A stretch of DNA of 64,000 nucleotides from Streptomyces olivaceus. Lineage in GTDB: Bacteria; Actinomycetota; Actinomycetes; Streptomycetales; Streptomycetaceae. Under the pieces are notes generated by a model, which worked only from the letters and a program-made list of their open reading frames with translations, did not search any database and was not told where the DNA came from. This document shows, in pieces, positions 10,828 through 19,621 of the stretch. Each line of letters opens with the position of its first letter. Position 1 is the stretch's first letter. The position numbers and the translations under genes were made by a program. The DNA lies in NCBI RefSeq assembly GCF_000721235.1, contig NZ_JOFH01000014.1:310001-374000 (forward strand). The letters are read 5' to 3'.

Positions 10828-11622
10828 ATGCCGCCCGCCAGGAAGCGCCCTCGCGCCTACGACCCCGTCCGCACCCGTGCCGCCGTGCTCGCCCAGTTCG
10901 GCAACGTCCGGGCGGCCGTCCGCACCCTCACGCCCGAGCAGCTCGCGCTGCCCACCCGGCTGGGGGACCGGACCGTACGGGAGCTGGTCGTGCACGTCGG
11001 GACGGTGCTGGACGCCGTCGACCTGCTGCTCGGGCAGCCCGAGCCGGCGCGACAGGACGGCCGGCTGCCCGACTGGCCGCTCACCGTCGGGCCCGACGCG
11101 GACCCCGTCGCCACCGCCCGCCCGCCGGCCGTCGCACCCCCCGACCTCGACGCCCACCTCGAAGAGGTCGAGCGGCGCTTCACCGCTCACCTCGACGCCC
11201 GGCCTGCTGGCCGGTTGCTGCCCACCGGCGCCGGGGCCCTGCCGCTGGCCGACTACGTCGTCACCCGGACCGTCGGGCTTGTCGTGCACACCGACGACCT
11301 CGCCGCCGCCGTGCCCGGCCTCGCCATCCCCTACGACCGGCAGGCGCTGGCCGCCGCGACCCGGCTGCTCGCCGACGCGCTCGCCGTGAAGGCGCCCGGC
11401 GGTTCGACGGAGGTGCGGATCCCGCCGTACGCCGTCGTGCAGTGCGTCGAGGGCCCCCGGCACACCCGCGGCACCCCGCCGAACGTCGTCGAGACCGATC
11501 CGCTGACCTGGATCCGGCTGGCCACCGGGCGGCTGACCTGGGCGGACGCGCTGGCCGGTGCGCAGGTCAGCGCGAGCGGGGAGCGGGCCGACCTCGGGAA
11601 TCTGCTGCCGTTGCCGGGCTGA
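10828..11622 (+). CDS. Mycothiol-dependent maleylpyruvate isomerase-family / sterol-carrier-family protein
   Basis: This 264-residue protein begins with a DinB-like four-helix region. It has LPTRLGDRTVRELVVHVGTVLDAVDLLLG near residue 45 (metal-ligand His in VVHVGT) and YVVTRTVGLVVHTDDLAAAV near 150, both typical of the actinobacterial maleylpyruvate isomerase/MDMPI fold. A C-terminal sterol-carrier-like segment (WIRLATGRLTWADALAGAQVSASGERADLGNLLPL) follows. The family is often annotated as a sterol carrier family protein. The substrate is unknown. It lies alone between the Uma2 gene and a lipoprotein gene. Confidence 0.75.
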   Translation: MPPARKRPRAYDPVRTRAAVLAQFGNVRAAVRTLTPEQLALPTRLGDRTVRELVVHVGTVLDAVDLLLGQPEPARQDGRLPDWPLTVGPDADPVATARPPAVAPPDLDAHLEEVERRFTAHLDARPAGRLLPTGAGALPLADYVVTRTVGLVVHTDDLAAAVPGLAIPYDRQALAAATRLLADALAVKAPGGSTEVRIPPYAVVQCVEGPRHTRGTPPNVVETDPLTWIRLATGRLTWADALAGAQVSASGERADLGNLLPLPG

Positions 11623-11652
11623 GGGGAACCGGATCTTCTCCGGCTCCGTCGA

Positions 11653-12489
11653 ATGGGCATGTACAGGCAGAAGCGACAGCGCAGCAAGACACTGACCGTG
11701 GCGGCCGTCGCCGCGCTCGTCCCGCTCGCCGCGGCCTGCGGCAGCGAGAAGGCGAACGACTCCGGCGGGGGCTCCGTGGGCGCGGACGGGCAGCGCATCA
11801 CGGGCGTCCAGTGGAGCATCGACAGCGTCACCGTCGACGGCACCACCCACCGGGCACCGGACGCGGCACAGGTCCGCATCGACGACGCGGGCGAGGCGGC
11901 GGGCAGCACCGGCTGCAACAGCTTCAGCGCCCGCGCCGACGTCGACGGGGAACGCGTCCGGCTCAGTGACGCCATGTTCACCGAGAAGGCCTGCGACAAG
12001 ACGCCCGTCGACTTCGAGAAGTCCCTCGGCCGCACCCTCACCACCGGCTCGCTCACCACCGAGAACGACGGCGACCGCCTGACCCTGACCACCGACGCCG
12101 GCGACACCGTCCGGCTCAGCAAGGCGCAGGACGCGTCGCTGTACGGGACGAAGTGGGCCGTGGACGTCCCCGGCCCCGAGGGGCAGGAGAGCCACCCGAT
12201 CGGCAAGGACGAGAAGGGCGGTGCCCACCTCACCTTCGACCGGGACGCGAAGACCGTGTCCGGCCGCCTCCCCTGCAACCGCGTCAACGCCAGTGCCACC
12301 GTCAGCGACGGCAGTATCACCCTCGGCGCCCCGTCCACGACCCGAATGATGTGCGAAGGCTCACTCATGGACGCCGAGAAACGCCTGCTCGGCCTCTTCG
12401 ACGGCAAGGTCGACTACCGGATTGATCAAGGAACCCTCACGCTGACCAGCGAAGACGGCACCACAGTGCGGGCCGTCGCCGAGAAGTGA
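11653..12489 (+). CDS. META-domain lipoprotein
   Basis: This 278-residue exported lipoprotein has a basic N terminus, a hydrophobic stretch and the lipobox LAAAC (Cys near residue 31), followed by a Ser/Gly-rich linker. Two META/HslJ-type domains follow: WSIDSVTVDGTTH ... GCNSFSARADV, and KWAVDVPGPEG ... LPCNRVNASATVSDGSITL. Each contains the G/PCN motif with a Cys that may pair with a later Cys. HslJ-like proteins are linked to stress or drug resistance in other bacteria, but the function here is unknown. It ends 75 bp before purF. Confidence 0.85.
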   Translation: MGMYRQKRQRSKTLTVAAVAALVPLAAACGSEKANDSGGGSVGADGQRITGVQWSIDSVTVDGTTHRAPDAAQVRIDDAGEAAGSTGCNSFSARADVDGERVRLSDAMFTEKACDKTPVDFEKSLGRTLTTGSLTTENDGDRLTLTTDAGDTVRLSKAQDASLYGTKWAVDVPGPEGQESHPIGKDEKGGAHLTFDRDAKTVSGRLPCNRVNASATVSDGSITLGAPSTTRMMCEGSLMDAEKRLLGLFDGKVDYRIDQGTLTLTSEDGTTVRAVAEK

Positions 12490-12527
12490 CCCGCGCGTGA
12501 GCAGCGGTCCGGTCACTCGTCCCCACA

Positions 12528-12557
12528 TTCGGAACCGCGGTGGACCTCGCCTACACT
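12528..12557 (+). promoter_or_regulatory. Possible promoter of purF giving a nearly leaderless mRNA
   Basis: TACACT at 12552-12557 fits a -10 hexamer. A weak -35-like TTCGGA lies 18 bp upstream. Transcription would start within a base or two of the purF GTG at 12565, and no Shine-Dalgarno sequence precedes that GTG. Confidence 0.4.
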
Positions 12558-12564
12558 CGGTGTC

Positions 12565-14091
12565 GTGCCACGTGGTGACGGTCGACTCAATCACGATCTG
12601 CTTCCCGGCGAGAAGGGCCCCCAGGACGCATGCGGCGTCTTCGGTGTCTGGGCTCCGGGCGAAGAGGTCGCAAAGCTCTCCTACTTCGGGCTCTACGCCC
12701 TCCAGCATCGGGGCCAGGAATCCGCGGGAATCGCGGTCAGCAACGGCTCCCAGATCCTCGTCTTCAAGGACATGGGACTGGTGTCCCAGGTCTTCGACGA
12801 AACCTCGCTCGGTTCGCTCCAGGGTCACATCGCGGTCGGTCACGCCCGCTACTCGACCACCGGTGCCTCCGTGTGGGAGAACGCCCAGCCGACGTTCCGT
12901 GCCACCGCGCAGGGTTCCATCGCGCTCGGGCACAACGGCAACCTCGTCAACACCGCCGAGCTCGCCGAGCTGGTGGCCGACCTGCCCAAGCAGGACGGCC
13001 GCTCCACGCGGGTCGCGGCGACCAACGACACCGACCTGGTCACCGCGCTGCTCGCGGGCCAGGTGGACGACGACGGCAAGCCGCTGACCGTCGAGGAGGC
13101 CGCCCCCAAGGTGCTGCCGCAGGTGCGCGGCGCCTTCTCGCTCGTCTTCATGGACGAGCACACCCTCTACGCCGCCCGCGACCCGCAGGGCATCCGCCCG
13201 CTGGTCCTGGGCCGGCTGGAGCGTGGCTGGGTGGTCGCCTCCGAGTCCGCCGCCCTCGACATCTGCGGTGCCAGCTTCGTCCGGGAGATCGAGCCGGGCG
13301 AGTTCGTGGCGATCGACGAGAACGGCCTGCGCACTTCACGATTCGCAGAAGCGAAGCCCAAGGGCTGTGTCTTCGAATACGTGTACCTGGCCCGCCCGGA
13401 CACCGACATCGCCGGCCGCAACGTCTACCTCTCGCGCGTCGAGATGGGCCGCAGGCTGGCGAAGGAGGCCCCCGCGGAGGCCGACCTCGTCATAGCGACC
13501 CCGGAGTCCGGCACGCCCGCCGCGGTCGGGTACGCCGAGGCCTCCGGCATCCCCTTCGGCAACGGCCTGGTGAAGAACGCCTACGTCGGCCGCACCTTCA
13601 TCCAGCCCTCGCAGACCATCCGCCAGCTCGGCATCCGCCTGAAGCTGAACCCGCTGAAGGAAGTCATCAAGGGCAAGCGGCTGGTGGTCGTCGACGACTC
13701 CATCGTCCGCGGCAACACCCAGCGGGCCCTGGTCCGCATGCTCCGCGAGGCCGGCGCCGCCGAGGTCCACGTCCGGATCTCGTCCCCGCCCGTGAAGTGG
13801 CCCTGCTTCTTCGGCATCGACTTCGCCACCCGTGCCGAGCTCATCGCCAACGGCATGAGCGTCGAGGAGATCGGCACCTCGATGGGCGCCGACTCCCTGG
13901 CGTACATCTCCATCGACGGCATGATCGAGGCGACCACCATCGCCAAGCCGAACCTGTGCCGCGCCTGCTTCGACGGCGAGTACCCGATGGAACTCCCCGA
14001 CCCCGAGCTGCTCGGCAAGCAGCTCCTGGAGACCGAGCTGGCCGCCGGGCCCGCCGGTACGGCCGCCGCCGACGCCATCCGTCGCCCGTAG
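12565..14091 (+). CDS. purF: Amidophosphoribosyltransferase
   Basis: This 508-residue enzyme carries out the first committed step of purine synthesis, converting PRPP and glutamine to phosphoribosylamine. It has a propeptide of about 22 residues before the nucleophile Cys in QDACGVFG. The glutaminase domain shows YALQHRGQESAGIAV and GHARYSTTG. The PRPP-binding loop is VVVDDSIVRGNT near residue 375. C-terminal cysteines (PCFFGIDF; NLCRACFDGEYP) fit the iron-sulphur-cluster type PurF. The GTG start lacks a ribosome site but places the propeptide correctly. purM follows after 59 bp. Confidence 0.96.
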   Translation: MPRGDGRLNHDLLPGEKGPQDACGVFGVWAPGEEVAKLSYFGLYALQHRGQESAGIAVSNGSQILVFKDMGLVSQVFDETSLGSLQGHIAVGHARYSTTGASVWENAQPTFRATAQGSIALGHNGNLVNTAELAELVADLPKQDGRSTRVAATNDTDLVTALLAGQVDDDGKPLTVEEAAPKVLPQVRGAFSLVFMDEHTLYAARDPQGIRPLVLGRLERGWVVASESAALDICGASFVREIEPGEFVAIDENGLRTSRFAEAKPKGCVFEYVYLARPDTDIAGRNVYLSRVEMGRRLAKEAPAEADLVIATPESGTPAAVGYAEASGIPFGNGLVKNAYVGRTFIQPSQTIRQLGIRLKLNPLKEVIKGKRLVVVDDSIVRGNTQRALVRMLREAGAAEVHVRISSPPVKWPCFFGIDFATRAELIANGMSVEEIGTSMGADSLAYISIDGMIEATTIAKPNLCRACFDGEYPMELPDPELLGKQLLETELAAGPAGTAAADAIRRP

Positions 14092-14150
14092 CCGTCCGTA
14101 TCCCGGGCTTCCCGGCCCCCCTGCCGTACGACACGAAGGTTCTCACCGTC

Positions 14151-15218
14151 ATGCCTGACACAACTGGTGCCAGCTACGCAGCCGCGGGCGTCGACATCGA
14201 GGCGGGCGACCGCGCCGTCGAACTGATGAAGGAGTGGGTGAAGAAGACGCGCCGCCCCGAGGTCCTCGGCGGCCTCGGCGGCTTCGCCGGCCTCTTCGAC
14301 GCCTCCGCCCTCAAGAACTACGAGCGCCCGCTGCTCGCCTCCGCCACCGACGGCGTCGGCACCAAGGTCGACATCGCCCGGCAGCTCGGCGTCTACGACA
14401 CCATCGGCCACGACCTGGTCGCCATGGTCATGGACGACATCGTGGTGTGCGGCGCCGAGCCGCTCTTCATGACCGACTACATCTGCGTCGGCAAGGTCCA
14501 CCCCGAGCGGGTCGCCGCCATCGTCAAGGGCATCGCCGAGGGCTGTGTGCTGGCCGGCTGCGCCCTGGTGGGCGGTGAGACGGCCGAGCACCCCGGCCTG
14601 CTGGGCGCGGACGACTTCGACGTCGCGGGCGCCGGTACGGGCGTCGTGGAGGCCGACCGGCTGCTCGGCCCGGACCGCATCCGTTCGGGTGACACGGTGA
14701 TCGCGATGGCGTCCTCGGGTCTTCACTCGAACGGCTACTCACTCGTCCGCCACGTCCTGCTGAACGAGGGCGGGCTGGCACTCGACTCCCACCTGGACGC
14801 CTTCGGCCGGACCCTCGGCGAGGAGCTGCTGGAGCCGACCAAGATCTACTCCCTGGACTGCCTGGCCCTCATGAGCACCACCGAGGTCCACGCCTTCAGC
14901 CACGTCACCGGCGGCGGACTCGCGGCCAACCTGGCCCGCGTGATCCCCGAAGGACTGCACGCCGTGGTCGACCGCTCCACTTGGACCCCGGGCGCGGTCT
15001 TCGACCTCGTCGGCCGGACCGGCCGGGTCGAGCGCCTGGAGCTGGAGAAGACCCTGAACATGGGCGTGGGCATGCTCGCGATCCTGCCCGAGGAGTCGAC
15101 GGACGTGGCCCTGGCGACCCTGGCCGACCGCGGCGTGGACGCCTGGGTGGCCGGCGAGATCACCGACCGCGGCGACCACGGGACGGGCGCGGCGCTGGTG
15201 GGCGACTACGCGGTCTGA
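14151..15218 (+). CDS. purM: Phosphoribosylformylglycinamidine cyclo-ligase (AIR synthetase)
   Basis: This 355-residue enzyme closes the imidazole ring, converting FGAM to AIR with ATP. Family marks are SYAAAGVDIEAGDRAVELMK, LLASATDGVGTKVDIA, the catalytic-region GHDLVAMVMDDIVVCGAEPLFMTDY, and the C-terminal HVTGGGLAANLARVIP. The ATG at 14151 gives the usual N terminus. It follows purF on the same strand and probably shares its transcript. A hairpin terminates the unit. Confidence 0.97.
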   Translation: MPDTTGASYAAAGVDIEAGDRAVELMKEWVKKTRRPEVLGGLGGFAGLFDASALKNYERPLLASATDGVGTKVDIARQLGVYDTIGHDLVAMVMDDIVVCGAEPLFMTDYICVGKVHPERVAAIVKGIAEGCVLAGCALVGGETAEHPGLLGADDFDVAGAGTGVVEADRLLGPDRIRSGDTVIAMASSGLHSNGYSLVRHVLLNEGGLALDSHLDAFGRTLGEELLEPTKIYSLDCLALMSTTEVHAFSHVTGGGLAANLARVIPEGLHAVVDRSTWTPGAVFDLVGRTGRVERLELEKTLNMGVGMLAILPEESTDVALATLADRGVDAWVAGEITDRGDHGTGAALVGDYAV

Positions 15219-15248
15219 GGCGCTGAGGATGTCGTGGACAGCACAGAA

Positions 15249-15278
15249 CCCGGCCGGTGACATCCGTCACCGACCGGG
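15249..15278. terminator. Hairpin between purM and the DUF3073 gene
   Basis: A 13-bp stem with one G-T pair (CCCGGCCGGTGAC with GTCACCGACCGGG) closes an ATCC loop. It lies between convergent genes. Confidence 0.75.
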
Positions 15279-15296
15279 AAGGTGCCCAGTGCTAGG

Positions 15297-15554
15297 TCAA
15301 GCGCCGCGTCGCTGGTGGGACGGGGACTGGCCGTCCTCGTCCTCGTCGTCGTCCTCATAGAGGTCGGCGTACTTCGCGTACACGTCGTCGTCCTGCTCAT
15401 CGTCCTCGAATTTCTCGCCGCTCGGCGGCGGTTGTGAATTCGATGGCGATGCGCCCAGCTCCTCGGCCAGGCGGGAGAGATCAGTCCCACCGCTGTTGTA
15501 CTTCAGCTGGCGGGCGACCTTCGTCTGCTTGGCCTTGGCCCGGCCGCGCCCCAT
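15297..15554 (-). CDS. DUF3073 family small acidic-tailed protein
   Basis: This 85-residue protein begins MGRGRAKAKQTKVARQLKYNSGGTDLSRLAEELG, the basic start that defines DUF3073. It ends in a strongly acidic, probably disordered segment rich in Asp and Glu (DDEQDDD, EDDDEDED). It is almost universal in actinobacteria next to purM. The function is unknown; the basic-then-acidic make-up would suit nucleic-acid or ribosome association, but that is speculation. The 295 bp upstream (15555-15849) contain no other gene that I recognise. Confidence 0.93.
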   Translation of the reverse strand: MGRGRAKAKQTKVARQLKYNSGGTDLSRLAEELGASPSNSQPPPSGEKFEDDEQDDDVYAKYADLYEDDDEDEDGQSPSHQRRGA

Positions 15555-15849
15555 GGCTCGACCCCCTCAACGACGGGGCTCGACGGCCCCAGAGTCTTGA
15601 CACGCGTTCATGGTCCGGAACGGGCTCTCCGTGGAGAGACCGGTCCGTAGGGCTTCCACGGTACCTGAGCCCACGCCCATACGGTACGTCGCCCGCAGCA
15701 CGTGGCCCTGCCCAGGACCCTCGAGGCGCCCCGTCCTCGCTGGTCAACGGCGATTTTAACCACCTTTCGACGGTCGACCCGCCGGGATAAGTGAGAGTTC
15801 TCTCCCACCGCCCCCGACGGGTACCGGTCAAACCGGAACGACCGCCCGG

Positions 15850-16944
15850 TCAGTGCCGGACGCGCGCCTCCGCCATCCGCTGCTCGGCGATCCGGTCGGC
15901 CGCGGCGGCCGGCGGAATGCCGTCCTCCTTCGCACGTGCGAATATGGCCAGCGTGGTGTCGTAGATCTTCGCGGCCTTCACCCGGCACCGCTCGAAGTCG
16001 AACCCGTGCAGTTCGTCGGCGACCTGGATGACCCCGCCCGCGTTCACCACGTAGTCCGGCGCGTAGAGGATCCCGCGGTCGGCGAGGTCCTTCTCGACGC
16101 CCGGGTGCGCGAGCTGGTTGTTGGCCGCGCCGCACACCACCTTGGCGGTCAGCACCGGCACGGTCTCGTCGTTCAGCGCGCCGCCGAGTGCGCAGGGCGC
16201 GTAGACGTCCAGGCCCGCCACCCGGATCAGCGCGTCCGTGTCGGCGACGGCGGCCACCGACGGATGCCGCTCGGTGATGCCGCGGACGACGTCCTCCCGC
16301 ACGTCGGTGACGACGACGCGGGCGCCCTCGGCGAGCAGGTGCTCGACCAGGTGGTGGCCGACCTTGCCGACGCCCGCGATGCCGACGGTGCGGTCGCGCA
16401 GCGTCGGGTCGCCCCACAGGTGCTGGGCGGAGGCCCGCATGCCCTGGTAGACGCCGAAGGCGGTGAGCACGGAGGAGTCGCCCGCGCCGCCGTTCTCGGG
16501 GGAGCGGCCGGTCGTCCAGCGGCACTCGCGGGCCACGGTGTCCATGTCGGCGACATAGGTGCCGACGTCGCAGGCGGTGACGTACCGGCCGCCGAGCGAG
16601 GCGACGAACCGGCCGTAGGCGAGGAGCAGTTCCTCGCTCTTGAGCTGCGTCGGGTCGCCGATGATCACGGCCTTGCCGCCGCCGTGGTCCAGACCGGCCA
16701 TGGCGTTCTTGTACGACATCCCGCGCGCGAGGTTCAGCGCGTCGGTGACGGCCTCCGCCTCGCTCGCGTACGGATAGAAGCGGGTGCCGCCGAGCGCGGG
16801 GCCCAGCGCGGTGGAGTGGATGGCGATGACGGCCTTCAGGCCGCTGGCGCGGTCCTGGCAGAGCACGACTTGCTCATGACCCCCCTGGTCCGAGTGGAAC
16901 AGGGTGTGCAGTACATCAGCAGGTGCGCCGGTTACGTCGGTCAC
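15850..16944 (-). CDS. vdh: Valine/leucine dehydrogenase (branched-chain amino acid dehydrogenase)
   Basis: This 364-residue NAD-dependent enzyme oxidatively deaminates valine and related amino acids to 2-oxo acids. In Streptomyces it supplies acyl-CoA starter and extender units. The dinucleotide-independent N-terminal domain contains the catalytic Lys in [11 protein letters not shown] and [12 protein letters not shown]. The Rossmann domain shows [28 protein letters not shown] near the C terminus is typical of the Glu/Leu/Val dehydrogenase family. From gene order it matches vdh (SCO4089). The ATG at 16944 is preceded by GAGT, a weak ribosome site. Confidence 0.92.
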   Translation of the reverse strand: MTDVTGAPADVLHTLFHSDQGGHEQVVLCQDRASGLKAVIAIHSTALGPALGGTRFYPYASEAEAVTDALNLARGMSYKNAMAGLDHGGGKAVIIGDPTQLKSEELLLAYGRFVASLGGRYVTACDVGTYVADMDTVARECRWTTGRSPENGGAGDSSVLTAFGVYQGMRASAQHLWGDPTLRDRTVGIAGVGKVGHHLVEHLLAEGARVVVTDVREDVVRGITERHPSVAAVADTDALIRVAGLDVYAPCALGGALNDETVPVLTAKVVCGAANNQLAHPGVEKDLADRGILYAPDYVVNAGGVIQVADELHGFDFERCRVKAAKIYDTTLAIFARAKEDGIPPAAAADRIAEQRMAEARVRH

Positions 16945-17162
16945 GGTGGTGACTCCTGTGTAGGTGCGGCGGGTCGAGACGGTCCCCGTGCGGGTGGCGG
17001 GGACTCTGGCACGAGATTAGGGCCTGGGGGCGCGGGTCCGCCGCACAGTGCTCAGGATCACCTCCGCAAGGAGTACGGGCGTGCGAGGATTCGAGGGGTT
17101 CCCGTGCGTTCGTGATCCGTTCCCGCAGGTTTTCGCAGCGGTGCGCGGGGGAGGGAGCAGGC

Positions 17163-18014
17163 GTGCCCAAGGTGTCCTCGGTGATCGTCCCCTACGCGGC
17201 GTACCTGCGTGTGTACGAGCCGCTGGCCGCCTTCCCCGACGCGGAACGCGCCCACTGGACCCGTTACGCCCGCCGCTCCGACCTGCCCTCCTACCAGGAC
17301 GAGCTGCGCCGCTCCCTGGCCGATCTGCTGCCCACCCCGCCGGTGGCCGTGCGGGTGCACGAGAGCGCCGACGCCTTCGTGACCGAGGTCGACGGTGTGG
17401 TCTGCGTCTGCCCCTGGCGGACCCGGCTGCGCGGCTGGCAGGCCCTGGGCGAGCTGACCGGCGACTTCCCGGAGCCCGTCCTCGACGCGCTGATCCCGCC
17501 GGTCGTGCGCAGGCAGAGCACGCAGGACTACGAACGCTGGCTGGAGCGCAATCCGGACGCCCGCCCCTGGATCCGCACGGCCACCTGGCAGGTGCCGATC
17601 AACTGGTTCGTGCTGGTCTCCGACGCGGAGCGGGAGTACGACGGGGGCGGCGCCGGCGAGGCCGCGGCCCCGCCCGTGCTGCGCTACCGGACCCCCATGG
17701 TGCAGGCCCGCCGCCGGGTGGCCCGGGGCCTGCGGGCCCTGCGCGAGGCCATGGACGAGGGGCCGCTCATCGACGGCCTGGTGGATGTGGGGCGCTGGCT
17801 GGAGGAGTTCCACCCGCGCTCCCTGGTGGAACTGGACTACGGCGGCCTCGTGCACGCCGTGCCCTCCGGGGACTTGGCCGACGACCACTCCGCGGCGGAC
17901 GTGGCCGAGGGGATCGAGGCGCTGCGCCACGGTGATCCGGCCACGGCGGGGGCGGCTTACGGGCGCCTCGTGGAGCGCTGGCGGGGGGTCCGGGACCGGC
18001 GGTCCGCGAACTGA
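17163..18014 (+). CDS. Conserved Streptomyces hypothetical protein upstream of bldC
   Basis: This 283-residue soluble protein has no family that I can name. It starts with GTG, preceded by GGGGGAGGGAG. It has a high proportion of Arg and Glu, a WxxR/YxRW-rich middle (YERWLERNPDARPWIRTATWQVPINWFVLV), and a C-terminal acidic-helical region (HPRSLVELDYGGLVHAVPSGDLADDHSAADVAEGIEALRHGD). From synteny it would be the gene between vdh and bldC in S. coelicolor (SCO4090). Strong conservation next to bldC hints at a housekeeping role, but none is shown by the sequence. Confidence 0.82.
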   Translation: MPKVSSVIVPYAAYLRVYEPLAAFPDAERAHWTRYARRSDLPSYQDELRRSLADLLPTPPVAVRVHESADAFVTEVDGVVCVCPWRTRLRGWQALGELTGDFPEPVLDALIPPVVRRQSTQDYERWLERNPDARPWIRTATWQVPINWFVLVSDAEREYDGGGAGEAAAPPVLRYRTPMVQARRRVARGLRALREAMDEGPLIDGLVDVGRWLEEFHPRSLVELDYGGLVHAVPSGDLADDHSAADVAEGIEALRHGDPATAGAAYGRLVERWRGVRDRRSAN

Positions 18015-18559
18015 CGTTTGACGTACCGCTCGATGTGGGGTTTCGTCTTTCGATCCGACATGTGTTCGGTGTGGGCTGATGTTCCCTCAACAAGGGACGT
18101 AGGTCCCGATCCGGGCGTATGCGTCAAGCGTGACGGACTGCACGTACATCACTCTTGCGCCGCTTCCCCCTCCTCATGCCAAAATAGGACAAGGAGCCCG
18201 GGGAGGGCTCCTTCCGTCCTCTTGTGATGCACTGTGGGCGGAATCTCAGCATTGCGCGCTTTGGGGGGTCTGATGACAGGTCGGGCGACCCCTGATCATT
18301 CTGTGACTGATCGTCACAGAGGAGTGACTGTCCGCTATGGCATGGTCCATCGGCTTCCGTCGGTGATGAACACCTGGGAGGGCAATTCCATCGGTTTGGC
18401 CGACGCGGCTGGACAGATGGTGTAGTTGTAGTGCCGAGGACAAGCCGTTCGTCCTATAACCGACTCGACTCGCGTCCGCTCATTTCGGGCAACGTGGGTC
18501 AAGGTGCAGAATTTAGAGGAAAGAACCGAGAAGGTTCGGTTCTCCCGAGGAGGCCGCTC
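18015..18559. promoter_or_regulatory. Long intergenic region upstream of bldC
   Basis: These 545 bp carry no convincing gene. A hairpin with 9-bp arms (AAGGAGCCC, 18191-18199, with GGGCTCCTT, 18205-18213) may end the upstream transcript. A dyad CTGTGAC-N5-GTCACAG lies at 18301-18319. CCGAGGAGG at 18545-18553 is the bldC ribosome site. A long leader for bldC is possible. Confidence 0.5.
18301..18319. promoter_or_regulatory. CTGTGAC-N5-GTCACAG dyad upstream of bldC
   Basis: A perfect 7-bp inverted repeat with a 5-base centre lies about 240 bp upstream of bldC. It resembles Crp/FNR-type sites (TGTGA...TCACA), though the spacing is one base longer than the usual N6. Confidence 0.35.
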
Positions 18560-18766
18560 ATGACCGCTCGCACCCCTGATGCCGAGCCGCTGCTGACCCC
18601 GGCTGAGGTCGCCACCATGTTCCGCGTCGACCCGAAGACGGTCACGCGCTGGGCGAAGGCCGGCAAGCTCACGTCGATCCGCACGCTCGGCGGGCATCGC
18701 CGCTACCGCGAAGCCGAGGTCCGCGCCCTGCTCGCGGGCATTCCGCAGCAGCGCAGCGAAGCCTGA
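18560..18766 (+). CDS. bldC: Developmental regulator BldC (MerR-like DNA-binding protein)
   Basis: This 68-residue protein is essentially a single MerR-type winged helix-turn-helix: LLTPAEVATMFRVDPKTVTRWAKAGKLTSIRTLGGHRRYREAEVRALL. It has no effector or dimerisation domain. The length and sequence match BldC of Streptomyces, which binds direct repeats cooperatively and delays development while influencing antibiotic production. The ATG at 18560 follows CCGAGGAGG. A strong intrinsic terminator lies 100 bp downstream. Confidence 0.97.
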   Translation: MTARTPDAEPLLTPAEVATMFRVDPKTVTRWAKAGKLTSIRTLGGHRRYREAEVRALLAGIPQQRSEA

Positions 18767-18868
18767 ACAACTGAATAACCGGGCAAAACGGCAGGTCCCC
18801 CATCTGTCGAGGCGCCTGGAACACAGCTTCAAGCGACGCCGTTCCTGCCCCAACAGGGGTGCGTCGTT

Positions 18869-18907
18869 GATCGCGCTGGACTCCGCCGGGTCCAGCGCGA
18901 TCTTTTT
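18869..18907 (+). terminator. Intrinsic terminator downstream of bldC
   Basis: A perfect 13-bp stem (GATCGCGCTGGAC with GTCCAGCGCGATC) around an 8-base loop is followed immediately by TTTTT. This is a textbook rho-independent terminator. Confidence 0.9.
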
Positions 18908-19215
18908 GTGTCCGGCCCCGTGTCCGCCGGTGGAGTGCCTGGTCGACTGTGGTGGACTGCCGGGTCGCCCTGTGAGCGGCCTTGTCGGAGTCTGGGGAGG
19001 GGTGTCGGATCGGCTGTGCGAGTACTGCGAGTGTTGGTGCAATTGCACATATTAAATTGACCGGTTGTAGGAGCTTGGTAAGTGCCACGGTTCCGGAAAC
19101 TCATGGGGTGACACCCATCACACGGCAGGGTGGTTGTTGATCCCGGCGTCCGTGCGCTATTGGAGGCCTGACCTCCAGGAGGTCTGCGGGGCAAGGGTGT
19201 TGGGGCCGGCAGGCA
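18908..19215. other. Intergenic stretch after bldC with an AT-rich palindrome
   Basis: No gene is supported here. A perfect 12-bp palindrome GTGCAATTGCAC at 19037-19048 is followed by the AT-rich run ATATTAAATTGA, unusual for this genome. It could be a regulator site or a remnant of acquired DNA. Confidence 0.35.
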
Positions 19216-19425
19216 TCAGGCCGTGGGGGCGCTCCCGTCCTCGACGCCTTCTTGACGTCCCGTCGGTAACTGTGCGACGGGAAGCCGCGGCGCCGGAGCG
19301 TCCAGTGCGAGCCGCAGCAGCCGGTGGCAGATCGGGCAGTGCCGCGTCGCATGGCCGTACGACGACGCGGCCGACAGATGCGCGCGGAGCAGGGCCCGCG
19401 TCTCGTGCCTGACCGATGCCGCCAT
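19216..19425 (-). CDS. DUF6274-like small CxxC protein with a TTA codon
   Basis: This 69-residue protein starts MAASVRHETRALLRAHLSAASSYGHATRHCPICHRLLRLAL. The CPIC pair with flanking His residues (HCPICH) suggests a small metal-binding or redox site. I recall the family as DUF6274, a short Streptomyces protein; its function is unknown. The ATG at 19425 follows CTGGAGG. Codon 53 is TTA (minus-strand bases 19269-19267), the rare leucine codon read by the bldA tRNA, so expression may be tied to development. It is convergent with bldC. Confidence 0.75.
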   Translation of the reverse strand: MAASVRHETRALLRAHLSAASSYGHATRHCPICHRLLRLALDAPAPRLPVAQLPTGRQEGVEDGSAPTA

Positions 19426-19586
19426 ACGCCGCCTCCAGGGGGCCGCACGGGGAGCTTGCCCTGTCTTTGGAGTACCGAGCGAATGTGACGCCGTCAAGGC
19501 CGCGAGAGGGGCACTGAGGGCCTCTGGGGGCGCGAGGGGCTGGGGAGTTGGGAGAGGGTGCGCCGAGCGCTGAATGCTGGGCATCG

Positions 19587-19615
19587 GGTGCGGGGGTGCG
19601 GGGGTGCGGGGGTGC
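19587..19615. repeat. GGTGCGGG simple tandem repeat
   Basis: Three full and one partial copies of an 8-bp unit run without interruption. It is probably a slippage product; no role is seen. Confidence 0.8.
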
Positions 19616-19621
19616 ACGAAA

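Noticed and set aside
15258..15269. TGACATCCGTCA, identical to the RiPP-operon operator
   Set aside because: It is the loop-proximal part of the purM/DUF3073 terminator hairpin between convergent genes, with no promoter; considered chance palindromy.
18234..18425. A 63-codon GTG-started frame upstream of bldC
   Set aside because: No ribosome site, no family resemblance, and it overlaps the dyad at 18301; treated as non-coding.
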